A DNA stretch of 64,000 nt from Pseudooceanicola nanhaiensis DSM 18065. GTDB taxonomy: Bacteria; Pseudomonadota; Alphaproteobacteria; Rhodobacterales; Rhodobacteraceae. Location of the stretch: contig NZ_JHZF01000018.1 in the NCBI RefSeq assembly GCF_000688295.1, positions 62,001 to 126,000 of the forward strand, in the 5' to 3' direction. A program made the position numbers and the translations under genes. Positions 25,413-34,909 of the stretch are shown in pieces; within the stretch, counting starts at the first letter, position 1, and each line of letters opens with the position of its first letter. Below the pieces are notes generated by a model that was not told the DNA's origin, searched no databases, and saw nothing but the letters and a program-made list of their open reading frames with translations.

Positions 25413-26024
25413 ATGGCGTATTGTTATGAATTCAGGGGGTTTATACCCGTTGTGCCCGAGGATACTTATGTCCACCCTCAGGCCGTTCTGATCGGGAATG
25501 TCATCCTGGGTCATGGGTGCTACATCGGCCCCGGGGCAAGCTTGCGGGGCGATTTCGGCAGGATCGTGATCGGGGATGGAGCCAATGTTCAGGACAATTG
25601 CATCATCCATTCCTTTCCCGGCCGCGACGCCGTGGTGGAAAGCGACGGCCACATCGGCCATGGCGCGATCCTGCACGGTTGCACGGTGGGCCGGAACGCT
25701 CTGGTCGGAATGAATTCCGTCATTATGGACGGTGTAGAGCTAGGGGCGGAATCGATTGTCGGCGCGCAGGCGTTTGTGCGTGGCGAAACCGTGATTCCGC
25801 CGCGTTCGATGGTGGTGGGATCGCCGGCAAAGGTGATCCGCGAGGTCAGCGAGAAAGAAATCGCGTGGAAAACGCGCGGCACCGGGGAATACCAGCAACT
25901 TGCGCGCGATTGTCTGGCCGGATTGACGCCGGTCGAGCCGCTGAAGGCGGTCGAGGCAGACCGGCCCGGCATGGCGGCCTCTGACGTCGTCTCCATTAAG
26001 GAGGCGCGGCGGACATCGTCCTGA
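25413..26024 (+). CDS. paaY: PaaY/gamma-carbonic-anhydrase-like hexapeptide protein
   Basis: This 203-residue left-handed beta-helix protein has hexapeptide repeats (residues about 20-140) and metal-type His residues in IIHSF and [11 protein letters not shown]. Length and C-terminal helix match PaaY, described as a thioesterase that rescues a dead-end CoA ester in phenylacetate degradation. Here no other paa ring-cleavage gene is nearby, so it may clear other trapped CoA esters. ATG at 25413 (MAYCYEF) starts the conserved region; codons further upstream are non-conserved. Confidence 0.75.
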   Translation: MAYCYEFRGFIPVVPEDTYVHPQAVLIGNVILGHGCYIGPGASLRGDFGRIVIGDGANVQDNCIIHSFPGRDAVVESDGHIGHGAILHGCTVGRNALVGMNSVIMDGVELGAESIVGAQAFVRGETVIPPRSMVVGSPAKVIREVSEKEIAWKTRGTGEYQQLARDCLAGLTPVEPLKAVEADRPGMAASDVVSIKEARRTSS

Positions 26025-26052
26025 CCTGTCCGGGAACCGGACCGGTCAGGAC
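26018..26052. terminator. Bidirectional hairpin between convergent genes
   Basis: The stem is GTCCTGACC, one mismatch, then GTCCGG, with loop GAA and the matching second arm. It overlaps the paaY-like stop codon and lies between convergent genes, so it can serve both strands. There is no clear T-run. Confidence 0.6.
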
Positions 26053-26135
26053 TACTTCAGATTCCGAAAGCGCCAGATGCAAGCGCCTTGACGCGGAACG
26101 GCACCCCCCGACCCGGTGTGCCGTCCCTCAAGCCT

Positions 26136-27743
26136 TTACAGACGGAAGATCCCGTAGTGCGGATCGTCGATCGGTGCATTGAGCGAGGCAGAAATCGACA
26201 TGCCAAGCGCGTTGCGTGTGTCCGCCGGGTCGAGGATGCCGTCGTCCCACAATTCCGAGGTCGAGGTATAAGCCTCGACATCGCGCTTGTATTTTTCCAG
26301 CACCGGTTCGCGGATCGCGGCGATTTCTTCTTCGGTCAGCTCTTTGCCTTCGCGCTCAAGCTGCCGAATCTTGACGTCCGCCATGGTATTTGCGGCCTGA
26401 TCCGCCCCCATCACGCCGATCTCGGCCTGGGGCCACATGAACAGCGTGCGCGCGTCCCAGGCCCGTCCGCACATCCCGTAGTTGCCGGCCCCGTAAGACG
26501 CATTGGCGATCACTGTGAACTTCGGCACGACCGAGCCGCCCTGCGCCATCAGCATCTTGGCGCCATCCTTGGCGATGCCTCGTTCTTCGTATTCGCGGCC
26601 CACCATATAGCCGGTGATGTTCTGGAAAAAGACCAGAGGCGTGCGGTTCTGGTTGCACAACTGCATGAAATGCGCTGCCTTGAGCGAACTGTCGTTGAAC
26701 AGCACCCCGTTGTTGGCAAGGATGCCGACCTTGTAACCCCAGATATGGGCAAAGCCGCACACCATCGTGGTGCCATAGTCCGGCTGGTATTCGTGAAAGC
26801 GTGAGCCGTCCACGATCCGGGCCAGAACCTCGCGCATGTCGAACTGGGTTTTCCGGTCTTTTGGAATGATCCCGTAGAGTTCTTTGGGGTCATAGTAAGG
26901 CTCTTCATAGGCCGCGGTTTCGATGATCGTTTTCGGCGTGCGCTTCCACTGGCCGACAATCTCGCGGGCCAGTGAAAAGGCGTGTTGTTCGGTCGCGGCG
27001 CGATAGTCGCCGGTGCCCGATACCGAGGTGTGCATGACCGCGCCGCCAAGCTCCTGAACACCGACCTCTTCGCCGGTAGCCGCCTTGACCAGCGGGGGAC
27101 CGCCAAGGAAAATCGCCCCTGTGCCTTCGATGATGATGTTGTAGTCGCTCAGCGTCGGCACATAGGCGCCGCCAGCCGTGCAGTGACCGCCGACCACGGC
27201 AATCTGCGGGATATTGGCCTGGCTCAGCTTGACCTGGTTGCGGAACACCCGCCCGCCCAGATACCGGTCGGGAAACACCCCGTGCTGCAGCGGCAGGAAA
27301 CCGCCCGCGCTGTCGCAGATATGGATGACCGGCAGACGGTTTTCCAGCGCGACATCCAGAAGACGCACGACCTTTTTGACCGTATGTGGATACCAAGCCC
27401 CGCCCTTGACGCTAGCGTCGTTGGCGTGGATGGCGACCTCGCGACCCTGCACAATACCGATGCCCGTCACCACAGCGGCGCCAGGCACGGTGCCATCGTA
27501 TTCGCGACAGGCGGCAAGTGTGGAAAACTCCAAAAACGGAGTGCCGGGGTCCAGCAGCAGTTTCAACCGCTCGCGCACGCCCAGTTTGTTCTGGCGGGCA
27601 AGGCGGTCGATATCGCGTTGCGGGCGTTCGAAACGCGCCGCGTGCTGGCGGGCGTGGAATTCCTTCAGCCGTTCAGACATGGCGGCATAGTTTGCCTTGT
27701 AGTCGGCGGCATTGGTGTCGATCAGACTTTCAATCCTGCGCAT
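26136..27743 (-). CDS. Acyl-CoA carboxylase beta subunit, AtuC-like
   Basis: This 535-residue carboxyltransferase shows both family halves (GGHCTAGGAYVPTLSDY; NITGYMVG; GAGNYGMCGR). ATG at 27743 is chosen because GGAGGAG lies 5 bases upstream; GTG at 27749 is too close to that site. Its operon partners are an AtuA-like protein, separate biotin carboxylase and carrier proteins and a crotonase, which suggests geranyl-CoA carboxylase-like action. In the active-site loop the two other beta subunits have HFG or QFG where this one has LGG. Confidence 0.88.
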   Translation of the reverse strand: MRRIESLIDTNAADYKANYAAMSERLKEFHARQHAARFERPQRDIDRLARQNKLGVRERLKLLLDPGTPFLEFSTLAACREYDGTVPGAAVVTGIGIVQGREVAIHANDASVKGGAWYPHTVKKVVRLLDVALENRLPVIHICDSAGGFLPLQHGVFPDRYLGGRVFRNQVKLSQANIPQIAVVGGHCTAGGAYVPTLSDYNIIIEGTGAIFLGGPPLVKAATGEEVGVQELGGAVMHTSVSGTGDYRAATEQHAFSLAREIVGQWKRTPKTIIETAAYEEPYYDPKELYGIIPKDRKTQFDMREVLARIVDGSRFHEYQPDYGTTMVCGFAHIWGYKVGILANNGVLFNDSSLKAAHFMQLCNQNRTPLVFFQNITGYMVGREYEERGIAKDGAKMLMAQGGSVVPKFTVIANASYGAGNYGMCGRAWDARTLFMWPQAEIGVMGADQAANTMADVKIRQLEREGKELTEEEIAAIREPVLEKYKRDVEAYTSTSELWDDGILDPADTRNALGMSISASLNAPIDDPHYGIFRL

Positions 27744-27745
27744 TG

Positions 27746-28249
27746 TCACTCCTCCTCCGGGGCCAATTGGGCCAGGATGTCTTTCAGACCAAAACTGTCG
27801 CCTTCGGCGAATGGCATTTCGGCAACGACCCCGTCGCGCGGGGCCGTCAGTGTGGTTTCCAACTTCATGCTTTCGATCACCAGAAGCGGCTGGCCTTCTT
27901 CAACCGCATCGCCGGGTTTAACCGCAACCGACACCACGACACCCGGCATGGGCGCCACCAATCGGTCGTCGCTCGCGCCACCGTCGCTTCCGGCCAGGCG
28001 TTCGGCGGGATCAACCCGCCCGACTTCGTAGGTTCGCCCGTCCATGTGCACAAAAGTTGCTTCCGGCCCCACGGCCAGTCGCAATTCGCGCACAACACCC
28101 TTGGCCCTCAGCTTGTAACCGCCCGGCAGACCCGTCGGGTCCAATTGGCAGGCAACAGCGCCAGTGGGGGTATTGAGCACGAACCGGCTGCCATCATGAC
28201 CCAGCCAGCAATCAGTCTCTTCTCCGTCCATCTGAAAAATCCGTTGCAT
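27746..28249 (-). CDS. Stand-alone biotin carboxyl carrier subunit
   Basis: This 167-residue protein has a C-terminal biotinyl domain (about 95-165) with the biotinylation motif VIESMKLETT and the preceding MPGVV hinge. The N-terminal 90 residues are beta-rich and match the linker (BT-like) region that normally lies inside an alpha subunit. Start ATG at 28249 overlaps the biotin carboxylase stop (TGATG). It is thus the C-terminal part of an alpha subunit encoded as its own polypeptide. Confidence 0.88.
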   Translation of the reverse strand: MQRIFQMDGEETDCWLGHDGSRFVLNTPTGAVACQLDPTGLPGGYKLRAKGVVRELRLAVGPEATFVHMDGRTYEVGRVDPAERLAGSDGGASDDRLVAPMPGVVVSVAVKPGDAVEEGQPLLVIESMKLETTLTAPRDGVVAEMPFAEGDSFGLKDILAQLAPEEE

Positions 28250-29718
28250 CAGTTTCTCCACCCACCCATCTTGCGGTACATTTCCGGTATCTGCATTACG
28301 TCACTCACCAGGCGCTCGTCCGATAGGGCCGCCGCCGCCATCAGCAAGTCAGAGACATCTTCGCCCGGCGCGGTCAGCGTTTCGGATTTTTCAGCCAGGA
28401 AGCCAGTTGAAACGTCACCAGAGGCGAAATCCGGATGTGCAAGGATTGCATCCAGATAACCGGTGTTGGTCGTTACCCCGAGAATCACATAGCTTTGCAC
28501 CGCGCTCCGGGCACGGGCGATGGCCTGCGCGCGATCCGGGCCATGCACGATCAGCTTGGACAACATCGGGTCGAAGTCGGTCGTTACCTTGCCGCCATCC
28601 AGAATGCCGCTGTCTACGCGGATCCCCTCGCCCTGGGGTTCGTCCAGCAGCAGGATATTGCCGATCGCGGGGCGAAAATCGGCGGTCGCATCCTCGGCAC
28701 AGATGCGCAGTTCGATCGAGTGTCCGGTTTGGGGAATATCCGCCTGTACGGCGCTCAGCCCGTCGCCCGCCGCGACACGCAACTGCTCGGCAACCAGATC
28801 AAAGCCGGTTACCATCTCGGTCACCGGATGTTCGACCTGAAGGCGGGTGTTCATTTCCAGGAAATAAAAGGCCCCATCCTGTGCATAGATGAATTCGACA
28901 GTCCCTGCCCCGCGGTATTTGACGGCGCGGGCAATTCCGGCAGCGGTCTCGCAGATCTCATCCCGTTGCTCGGGGGTCAGCGCCGGTGACGGCGTTTCCT
29001 CGATAATCTTCTGGAACCGGCGCTGGATCGAACATTCACGTTCCCAGAAATGGACCACGTTGCCCTGTCCGTCGCCCATCACCTGCACCTCGATATGGCG
29101 CGGGCGTTCGATATAGCGTTCGACGAAAAGCCGCCCGTCGCCGAAATATCGTTCGCCTTCGCGGCGCGCGGTTTCGATTTCGGTCTCCAGCGTGCTGTCC
29201 TCGCGTACGACGCGCATGCCCTTGCCGCCACCGCCGGCCGAGGGCTTGATGAGCAGCGGATAGCCAACGGCGCGGGCGCGTTCGACAAAGCTCGCCGGAT
29301 CATCATCCTCGATGGCCGAGGGGGCGACGGGAAACCCGCGTTCCTCGACGAAGGCGCGGGCGCGGACCTTGTCCCCCATCAGGTCGATGACCTCGGACGT
29401 CGGGCCGACAAAGGTCACTCCGGCTTTTTCCAGCGCCGCGACAAAACCGGCATTCTCTGACAGAAAGCCATAGCCGGGATGAACCGCGTCCGCGCCGATC
29501 CCTTTGGCGGCTTCGACGATCTGAGGAATATCGAGATAGGCGGCCACGGGCGTCGGGCCCTCGATCATCACGACCTCATCTGCGATCAGATGCGCTGGCC
29601 CCTCTTGCTCGGCGACATGACGCAACACGGCAGTCGCAAGCCCGCGGGCCTTAGCGGTGCGCAACACGCGCGCCGCGATCTCGCCCCGATTGGCGACCAG
29701 GAGTTTCGAAATGGTCAT
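28249..29718 (-). CDS. Biotin carboxylase subunit without carrier domain
   Basis: This 489-residue ATP-grasp biotin carboxylase (LLVANRGEIAARV, HPGYGFLSENA, KPSAGGGGKGMR, EMNTRLQVEHPVTE) ends where an alpha-type subunit would continue into its linker and biotinyl domain. The carrier is the next gene, with a 3-base overlap. This looks like a clean split of an AtuF/LiuD-type protein, with both parts intact. Confidence 0.9.
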   Translation of the reverse strand: MTISKLLVANRGEIAARVLRTAKARGLATAVLRHVAEQEGPAHLIADEVVMIEGPTPVAAYLDIPQIVEAAKGIGADAVHPGYGFLSENAGFVAALEKAGVTFVGPTSEVIDLMGDKVRARAFVEERGFPVAPSAIEDDDPASFVERARAVGYPLLIKPSAGGGGKGMRVVREDSTLETEIETARREGERYFGDGRLFVERYIERPRHIEVQVMGDGQGNVVHFWERECSIQRRFQKIIEETPSPALTPEQRDEICETAAGIARAVKYRGAGTVEFIYAQDGAFYFLEMNTRLQVEHPVTEMVTGFDLVAEQLRVAAGDGLSAVQADIPQTGHSIELRICAEDATADFRPAIGNILLLDEPQGEGIRVDSGILDGGKVTTDFDPMLSKLIVHGPDRAQAIARARSAVQSYVILGVTTNTGYLDAILAHPDFASGDVSTGFLAEKSETLTAPGEDVSDLLMAAAALSDERLVSDVMQIPEMYRKMGGWRN

Positions 29719-29730
29719 GGTGTCGTCCTC

Positions 29731-31530
29731 TTAGTTCCGGGCCGCGGCATTCAGTCCGTCACGTGCGGCCAGATCGGCTGGCACGGGAATTTCGATATCA
29801 AGCAGCATCTGCGCGAACCCTTTGCCCTGCGGGTCTATGCGGACCGAGGCGATGCCGCCACCGCCAAGCGATTCATGCAACAGGAAATTCAGCGAATGGC
29901 TTCCAGGCAAGTCGAACCGTTCTACCCTGCCGTCGCAGACATGGGAGAAATAGTCCTTCACCACCTCTTCACTGAGAGCCGAGCGGATATATGGTAGGTA
30001 GTCCGGTTTGCGCGCGAGGATGCCGATATTGGCGATGTCCCCCTTGTCGCCCGAGCGGCCCCAGACCAAATCGACGAGGCGGACCTCGACAACGTCCGGA
30101 CCGGGCTCGCGGCTATCTGCGGGCGGTGCGGCAGGCGGATCAAGGTGGACTGGCGTAGTGGCCACGCTCACGGGCACATCCTTGCCGTCGACCTCGACCG
30201 CGACGGGGGTTTCGGCCTTGCTCTGAAGGAAGGAAAATAGACGGACCACCGGCTGCACCTTTGGCCGTCCGGCGAAGAACCCGGTCAGACCCTGCGCGGT
30301 CGAAATCGCCATCGGTGCGATTTCGCCGGCAAAGATGTTCAGCGCGGCGCGATCATCATGGACCGCGCCGATCTTGAGCACCACCTCGCGGGTCCGGGCG
30401 CGCGCATTTGCGCCATAGGCCGCCTCGGCCCCCAGCACCTCGACGCTGACCTGCCGGAAATCTCCCATGTTGCGGTCGCGGAAAATCCGGCGACAGCGGG
30501 TCAGGATCGCCTCGGCCACACGTTCGGCCTTGGCGGGTGCGTCAATCGCAGCCAGTGTCAGGGTAGAGACCGCGCGCCAGCCATCGGCATGGGTCGCCGA
30601 CACCTTGTAGCTGTCGGTGCGCCCAAGCCCCCTGCCGCCCTTGACCAGCACCCGGTCGGGTCCGACCTGTTCCAGGGTGACCCCGGACCAGTCGCAGATC
30701 ACGTCGGGCAACAGGTAGGCGCGCGGGTCCCCGATTTCATAGAGCATCTGCTCTCCGACTGACCCGGGCACGACCAGCCCGCCGGTGTCAGGCGTCTTGG
30801 TCATGATGAAACTGCCGTCTTCGGACACCTCGACGATGGGCATGCCCATATTGTCCCAACCCGGCACGTCCTGCCAGTCGGTGAAGTTGCCGCCGGTTCC
30901 CTGGGGGCCGCATTCGATCAGGTGGCCGGCCAGCGATCCCTGGCTGAGCTTGTCCCAGTCATCGTCGCCCCAGCCGTATTCATGCATCAGGGGACCAAGC
31001 GCGACCGCGCTGTCGGCGCAGCGTCCGGTGATCACGATGTCGGCCCCGGCATCCAGCGCGGCAGCGATGGGGCGGGCACCCAGATAGGCATTCATGCTCC
31101 AGATATCATCTGGAAATGCGACACCCGAGAACATTTCCGTCTGACCGTTTCTGCGAATTTCATCGGCCCTGGGCAACAGGTCATCGCCTAGCACGACTCC
31201 GATGGACAGATCGATCCCGGCCTGGGCGGCGGCTTTGGCAAGCGCATCGCTGCAGCCACGCGGGTTCACGCCCCCTGCATTGGCAACGACCTTGATCCCT
31301 TTTGCCTTGATATCCGGCAACCAGGGTGCCAGCGCCTTGACGAAGTCCGGCGCATAGCCCGACTCGGGCGCTTTTGCGCGGGCCCGCGCCATCAGCGACA
31401 TTGTCACCTCTGCCAGATAGTCAAACACCAGATAGTCGATCTCGCCCTTTGAAACCAGTTGACCGATCGCTTCCGGCGTATCGCCCCAGAAGCCCGACGC
31501 GCATCCGATGCGCAGCTTTCGTTCCGACAT
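29731..31530 (-). CDS. atuA: AtuA-like acyclic terpene utilisation protein
   Basis: This 599-residue protein has the AtuA/DUF1446 N-terminal domain (IGCASGFWGD, VVANAGGVNP, DIVITGRCADSAVALGP) and a C-terminal ferredoxin-fold AtuA-like domain (from about residue 490, DLVWGRSGDKGDIANIGI). AtuA is needed for citronellol/geraniol growth in Pseudomonas, but its reaction is not established. A strong ribosome site (GAGGAGGAGAGG) precedes ATG at 31530. Same operon as the split carboxylase. Confidence 0.88.
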   Translation of the reverse strand: MSERKLRIGCASGFWGDTPEAIGQLVSKGEIDYLVFDYLAEVTMSLMARARAKAPESGYAPDFVKALAPWLPDIKAKGIKVVANAGGVNPRGCSDALAKAAAQAGIDLSIGVVLGDDLLPRADEIRRNGQTEMFSGVAFPDDIWSMNAYLGARPIAAALDAGADIVITGRCADSAVALGPLMHEYGWGDDDWDKLSQGSLAGHLIECGPQGTGGNFTDWQDVPGWDNMGMPIVEVSEDGSFIMTKTPDTGGLVVPGSVGEQMLYEIGDPRAYLLPDVICDWSGVTLEQVGPDRVLVKGGRGLGRTDSYKVSATHADGWRAVSTLTLAAIDAPAKAERVAEAILTRCRRIFRDRNMGDFRQVSVEVLGAEAAYGANARARTREVVLKIGAVHDDRAALNIFAGEIAPMAISTAQGLTGFFAGRPKVQPVVRLFSFLQSKAETPVAVEVDGKDVPVSVATTPVHLDPPAAPPADSREPGPDVVEVRLVDLVWGRSGDKGDIANIGILARKPDYLPYIRSALSEEVVKDYFSHVCDGRVERFDLPGSHSLNFLLHESLGGGGIASVRIDPQGKGFAQMLLDIEIPVPADLAARDGLNAAARN

Positions 31531-31551
31531 ATTCCTCTCCTCCTCGCTTGA

Positions 31552-32337
31552 TCAGCGGCCCGTCCATTCAGGTTTGCGCTTCGCAATGAAGGCATCAAAG
31601 CCTTCGCGCGCGTCTTCGGTCTGCGCCACACGCGGTAAAAGTGTTTCTGCAAACCGCATTTGCTGCGGATAGGTCATATCCTCCATCGCGTGACAGGCGT
31701 ATTTTCCCAGCCGGATCGCGCTCGGCGACTGCGCAGCAATCTGGGCAACCAGTTCTGCAACCTTGTCGTCCAACCCCGCGGCATCGGTCACATAGTTGAC
31801 CAGATTGAACTGCAGGGCTTCCTCGGCCGTCAGAGGAACGCCGGTGATGAACATCTCCATCAGCCTCCGCCGGGGCAGCACGCGTATCATGGGTGGCACG
31901 ATCGTCATGGGAAACAGACCCACCTTCACTTCCGGCGTTCCGATGCGGGCATGATCCGCCATCACAGCCAGATCGCAGGCACAGATGATGCCCGCTCCTG
32001 CCCCCATCGCGACGCCATTGATGCGCGCGATCGTTGGCTTTCGGCACGCCTGTATCGTCTCGAACAACCTTCCGGCAAAATGATCCGGGTCCGCCGGATC
32101 CTGAACAAACGGGCCGCCATCCGCCCCCGCCTTGATGTCGCCCCCGGCACAGAAGGCGCGCTCGCCCTCGCCGGTCAGAACGATCACGCGGCAGTCGCTG
32201 TCCCTCTCGGCAGCACATATGGCGGCCATGATCCCGTCTGCGACCTCACGGTTGAGGGCATTTCGATTGTCAGGACGTCGAATCGTGATACGCACTTCTT
32301 TGCCGAGTGCCTGCGATTGAACAACGCTCTCAGTCAT
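31552..32337 (-). CDS. Enoyl-CoA hydratase, AtuE-like
   Basis: This 261-residue crotonase has an oxyanion loop CAGGDIK and GVAMGAGAGI, and one catalytic Glu in GTPEVKVGLFPM; the first Glu position is non-acidic. As first gene of the atuA-carboxylase operon it could hydrate a 3-carboxylated enoyl-CoA (isohexenylglutaconyl-CoA in the atu pathway). ATG at 32337 has GGGGGAG 7 bases upstream. The ACAD operon at 32471 is divergent. Confidence 0.85.
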   Translation of the reverse strand: MTESVVQSQALGKEVRITIRRPDNRNALNREVADGIMAAICAAERDSDCRVIVLTGEGERAFCAGGDIKAGADGGPFVQDPADPDHFAGRLFETIQACRKPTIARINGVAMGAGAGIICACDLAVMADHARIGTPEVKVGLFPMTIVPPMIRVLPRRRLMEMFITGVPLTAEEALQFNLVNYVTDAAGLDDKVAELVAQIAAQSPSAIRLGKYACHAMEDMTYPQQMRFAETLLPRVAQTEDAREGFDAFIAKRKPEWTGR

Positions 32338-32414
32338 TTCCGAAGCTCCCCCCTGCATTTAGGACACCGCGCTTTCTTACGTCAGGTCGTCAAAAGCTTG
32401 GCTTGATCTATTTT

Positions 32415-32428
32415 CTAACATGTGTTTG
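32415..32428. promoter_or_regulatory. Operator-like site CTAAC-ATGT-GTTTG
   Basis: It lies 43 bases upstream of the dehydrogenase start at 32471 and 78 bases upstream of the divergent hydratase. The 5-base arms differ from the perfect palindrome by one base, and the flanks match the copy at 25297. Confidence 0.55.
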
Positions 32429-32470
32429 ATTTTGGTCAACACGGCGGACGACATTTTTCGGGAGGATGAT

Positions 32471-33685
32471 ATGACCACTCAAAGTGAGGCCATCTCGGCT
32501 GATCTGGAAGCAATCAGGGCGAACTATTCTTTGACTGATGAGCAACGCCAGATCGTCGATCACGTGGATCGGGTGTCGCGCGACGTGCTACACCCGCTGC
32601 AAGCGCGTATGGATGACGAGGAATGGTGGCCCGATGATCTGTTCAAGCAGATGGGCGAGCTGGGCCTGCTGGGGATTACCGCACCCGAAGAGCTGGGCGG
32701 ATCGGGACAGAACGAGTTCACCCAGGCGCTGGTGTCCGAGGTGATTTCGAAGTGGAATCCGGCTGTGGGCCTCTCACACGGGGCGCATGACAACCTGTGC
32801 CTGAATAACCTGCTGCGCAATGGATCCGAAGAGCATGTGAAGAAATACGTGCCGGGCCTTTGCTCGGGCGAGCTGGTTGGTGCTTTGGGCCTGACCGAAC
32901 CGGGTGCGGGATCCGATGCGCTCGGATCCATGGCCACAACTGCCCGCCGCGACGGTGATGATTATGTCATCAACGGCTCGAAGATTTACATCACCAACGG
33001 CCCCATTGCCGATGTGATCCTGCTTTATGCCAAAACCGACAAGTCGAAGGGCGCCAAGGGCATTTCTGCTTTCATCATCGAGACGGACAATCCCGGTTTC
33101 AAGGTGGCGCAAAAGCTTGACAAGATGGGCTTTCGCGGCTCGCCAACCGGAGAACTGGTGTTTGAGGATTGCCGCGTACCCGCATCCGCCATGGTTGGAC
33201 CGGAAAACACCGGCGTTTCGGTGGTAATGAGCGGGTTGGATCTGGAGCGTGCTATGGTTGCCTCAGTCTGCGTTGGCATGGCCGAACGCGCCCTGGAACT
33301 AGGGCTGGAATACGCCAAGATTCGCGAACAATTCGGCAAACCGATTTCAAGTTTCCAGATGATGCAGTCGAAACTGGCCGAGATCTACACCGAGGTCGAA
33401 ACCGCGCGCGCATTCGGTTATCGGGCACTGGCCGCCTGTACGGGCCTACCAAAAGGGGCCGGGGGCCGTGGCGAAATCCACAAACTGACCGCGGCGGCCT
33501 GTCTTTACGCAGGCGAGGCATTCAACAAGGCGGTGACCGAAGCCTGCCATATTCATGGTGGCTCTGGCTACATGCAGGACACCGAGATCAACCGGCTGTT
33601 CCGCGCCAACAAATTGTTGGAGATCGGCGCGGGAACAAGCGAAGTCCGCAAGATCATCATTGCCGAAGAACTTTTGCGCGCCTGA
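32471..33685 (+). CDS. Acyl-CoA dehydrogenase, isovaleryl-CoA dehydrogenase-like
   Basis: This is a 404-residue flavoprotein. LTEPGAGSDALGSM marks the FAD/substrate site, and the C-terminus reads LEIGAGTSEVRK. The canonical catalytic Glu is Ala there, while Glu occurs in SGLDLERAMV, the position used in isovaleryl- and long-chain enzymes. ATG at 32471 has GGGAGGA upstream; earlier in-frame codons run through the operator. The next gene is a close paralogue (33699-34898). Confidence 0.9.
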   Translation: MTTQSEAISADLEAIRANYSLTDEQRQIVDHVDRVSRDVLHPLQARMDDEEWWPDDLFKQMGELGLLGITAPEELGGSGQNEFTQALVSEVISKWNPAVGLSHGAHDNLCLNNLLRNGSEEHVKKYVPGLCSGELVGALGLTEPGAGSDALGSMATTARRDGDDYVINGSKIYITNGPIADVILLYAKTDKSKGAKGISAFIIETDNPGFKVAQKLDKMGFRGSPTGELVFEDCRVPASAMVGPENTGVSVVMSGLDLERAMVASVCVGMAERALELGLEYAKIREQFGKPISSFQMMQSKLAEIYTEVETARAFGYRALAACTGLPKGAGGRGEIHKLTAAACLYAGEAFNKAVTEACHIHGGSGYMQDTEINRLFRANKLLEIGAGTSEVRKIIIAEELLRA

Positions 33686-33698
33686 GGGGGACGAGACC

Positions 33699-34898
33699 AT
33701 GAACAAGCAACTGCGCAACGACACCGCTCTGCCAACACATTTCATGACGGACGAACAGCAGGCCCTGGCCGATCAGGCCGGCAAGTTCTTCATGTCCGAA
33801 TTCCACCATCTGAATGCGGAAATGGACGATACAGATGACCTGCCGCCTTCGGTTTTCCCCAAGCTGGGCGAGATGGGATATCTCGGCCTGAACGTGCCGC
33901 CGGAATTTGGCGGCGCGGGGCTGGATTTTACTTCGGCCTGTATCATCACCGAGGAAATGTCGCGCGCCTCGGCGGCCATCGGACTGACCCATGTGGCCCA
34001 TGACAATTTGTGCGTCAACAATATCTACCGCAACGCCAATGACGAATTGCGCCGCAAATACCTGCCGGGGCTTTGCAACGGCACGCTGATCGGCGCCCTG
34101 GGTCTGACCGAACCTGGCGCGGGATCCGATGCGCTTGGCTCGATGCGGACCACGGCCAAAAAGGATGGCGACGACTACATCCTGAACGGCGCCAAGATCT
34201 ATATCACCAATGGGCCGATTGCCGATCTGGTGCTGGTCTATGCCAAAACATCGCCCGAAAAAGGGGCCAAGGGCATTTCCGCCTTTATCGTGGAAACCGA
34301 CACGCCCGGTTTCAAGGTGGCGCAGAAGCTCAACAAGATGGGTTTCCGTGGCTCGCCCACCGGCGAACTGGTGTTCGAGGACTGCCGGGTGCCCGCAAAA
34401 AACATGGTCGGCAAACTTGATGGCGGCGTTGCCGTGACGATGTCCGGGCTTGATCTGGAACGGGCCATCGTCTGTTTCAACGCCTTGGGTATTGCTCAGC
34501 GGGCATTGGATATTTCCATCGACTACGCCAAGACACGCCAGCAATTCGGCAAACCGATCGCCAGTTTTCAGATGGTTCAGGCGATGCTGGCCGACATGTA
34601 TACGCAGATCGAGGCCGCGCGCAGCCTGTCCTTGCGCACCGCAGCCATGTGTGAGGGCCTCGAAGAGGGCGCAGGCGGGCGCGGCGAAATCCACAAGCTC
34701 ACCGCTGCGGCGATCTACAAGGCCGCTGAGGCGACATCCTTCGTGCTGGACAAAGCTGTCCAGATTCACGGCGGCTCAGGCTACATGCGTGATACCGAAG
34801 TGAACCGGCTGTACCGAACCGGTCGCGTGCTTGAGGTCGGCGCGGGCACCCAGGAGGTTCGCAAACTCATCATCTCCGGCGAATTGCTGAAGAACTAA
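33699..34898 (+). CDS. Acyl-CoA dehydrogenase, paralogue of its upstream neighbour
   Basis: This 399-residue dehydrogenase is very similar to the preceding protein (shared LTEPGAGSDALGSM, KIYITNGPIAD, GFRGSPTGELVFEDCRVP). Catalytic Glu is again in SGLDLERAIV and the C-terminal loop is LEVGAGTQEVRK. A tandem duplication with divergence is likely. The pair could act on two chain-shortening stages of a branched substrate (AtuD-like citronellyl-CoA-type oxidation is one possibility). ATG at 33699 has GGGGGA upstream. Confidence 0.9.
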   Translation: MNKQLRNDTALPTHFMTDEQQALADQAGKFFMSEFHHLNAEMDDTDDLPPSVFPKLGEMGYLGLNVPPEFGGAGLDFTSACIITEEMSRASAAIGLTHVAHDNLCVNNIYRNANDELRRKYLPGLCNGTLIGALGLTEPGAGSDALGSMRTTAKKDGDDYILNGAKIYITNGPIADLVLVYAKTSPEKGAKGISAFIVETDTPGFKVAQKLNKMGFRGSPTGELVFEDCRVPAKNMVGKLDGGVAVTMSGLDLERAIVCFNALGIAQRALDISIDYAKTRQQFGKPIASFQMVQAMLADMYTQIEAARSLSLRTAAMCEGLEEGAGGRGEIHKLTAAAIYKAAEATSFVLDKAVQIHGGSGYMRDTEVNRLYRTGRVLEVGAGTQEVRKLIISGELLKN

Positions 34899-34909
34899 GG
34901 GGGCGGAAC

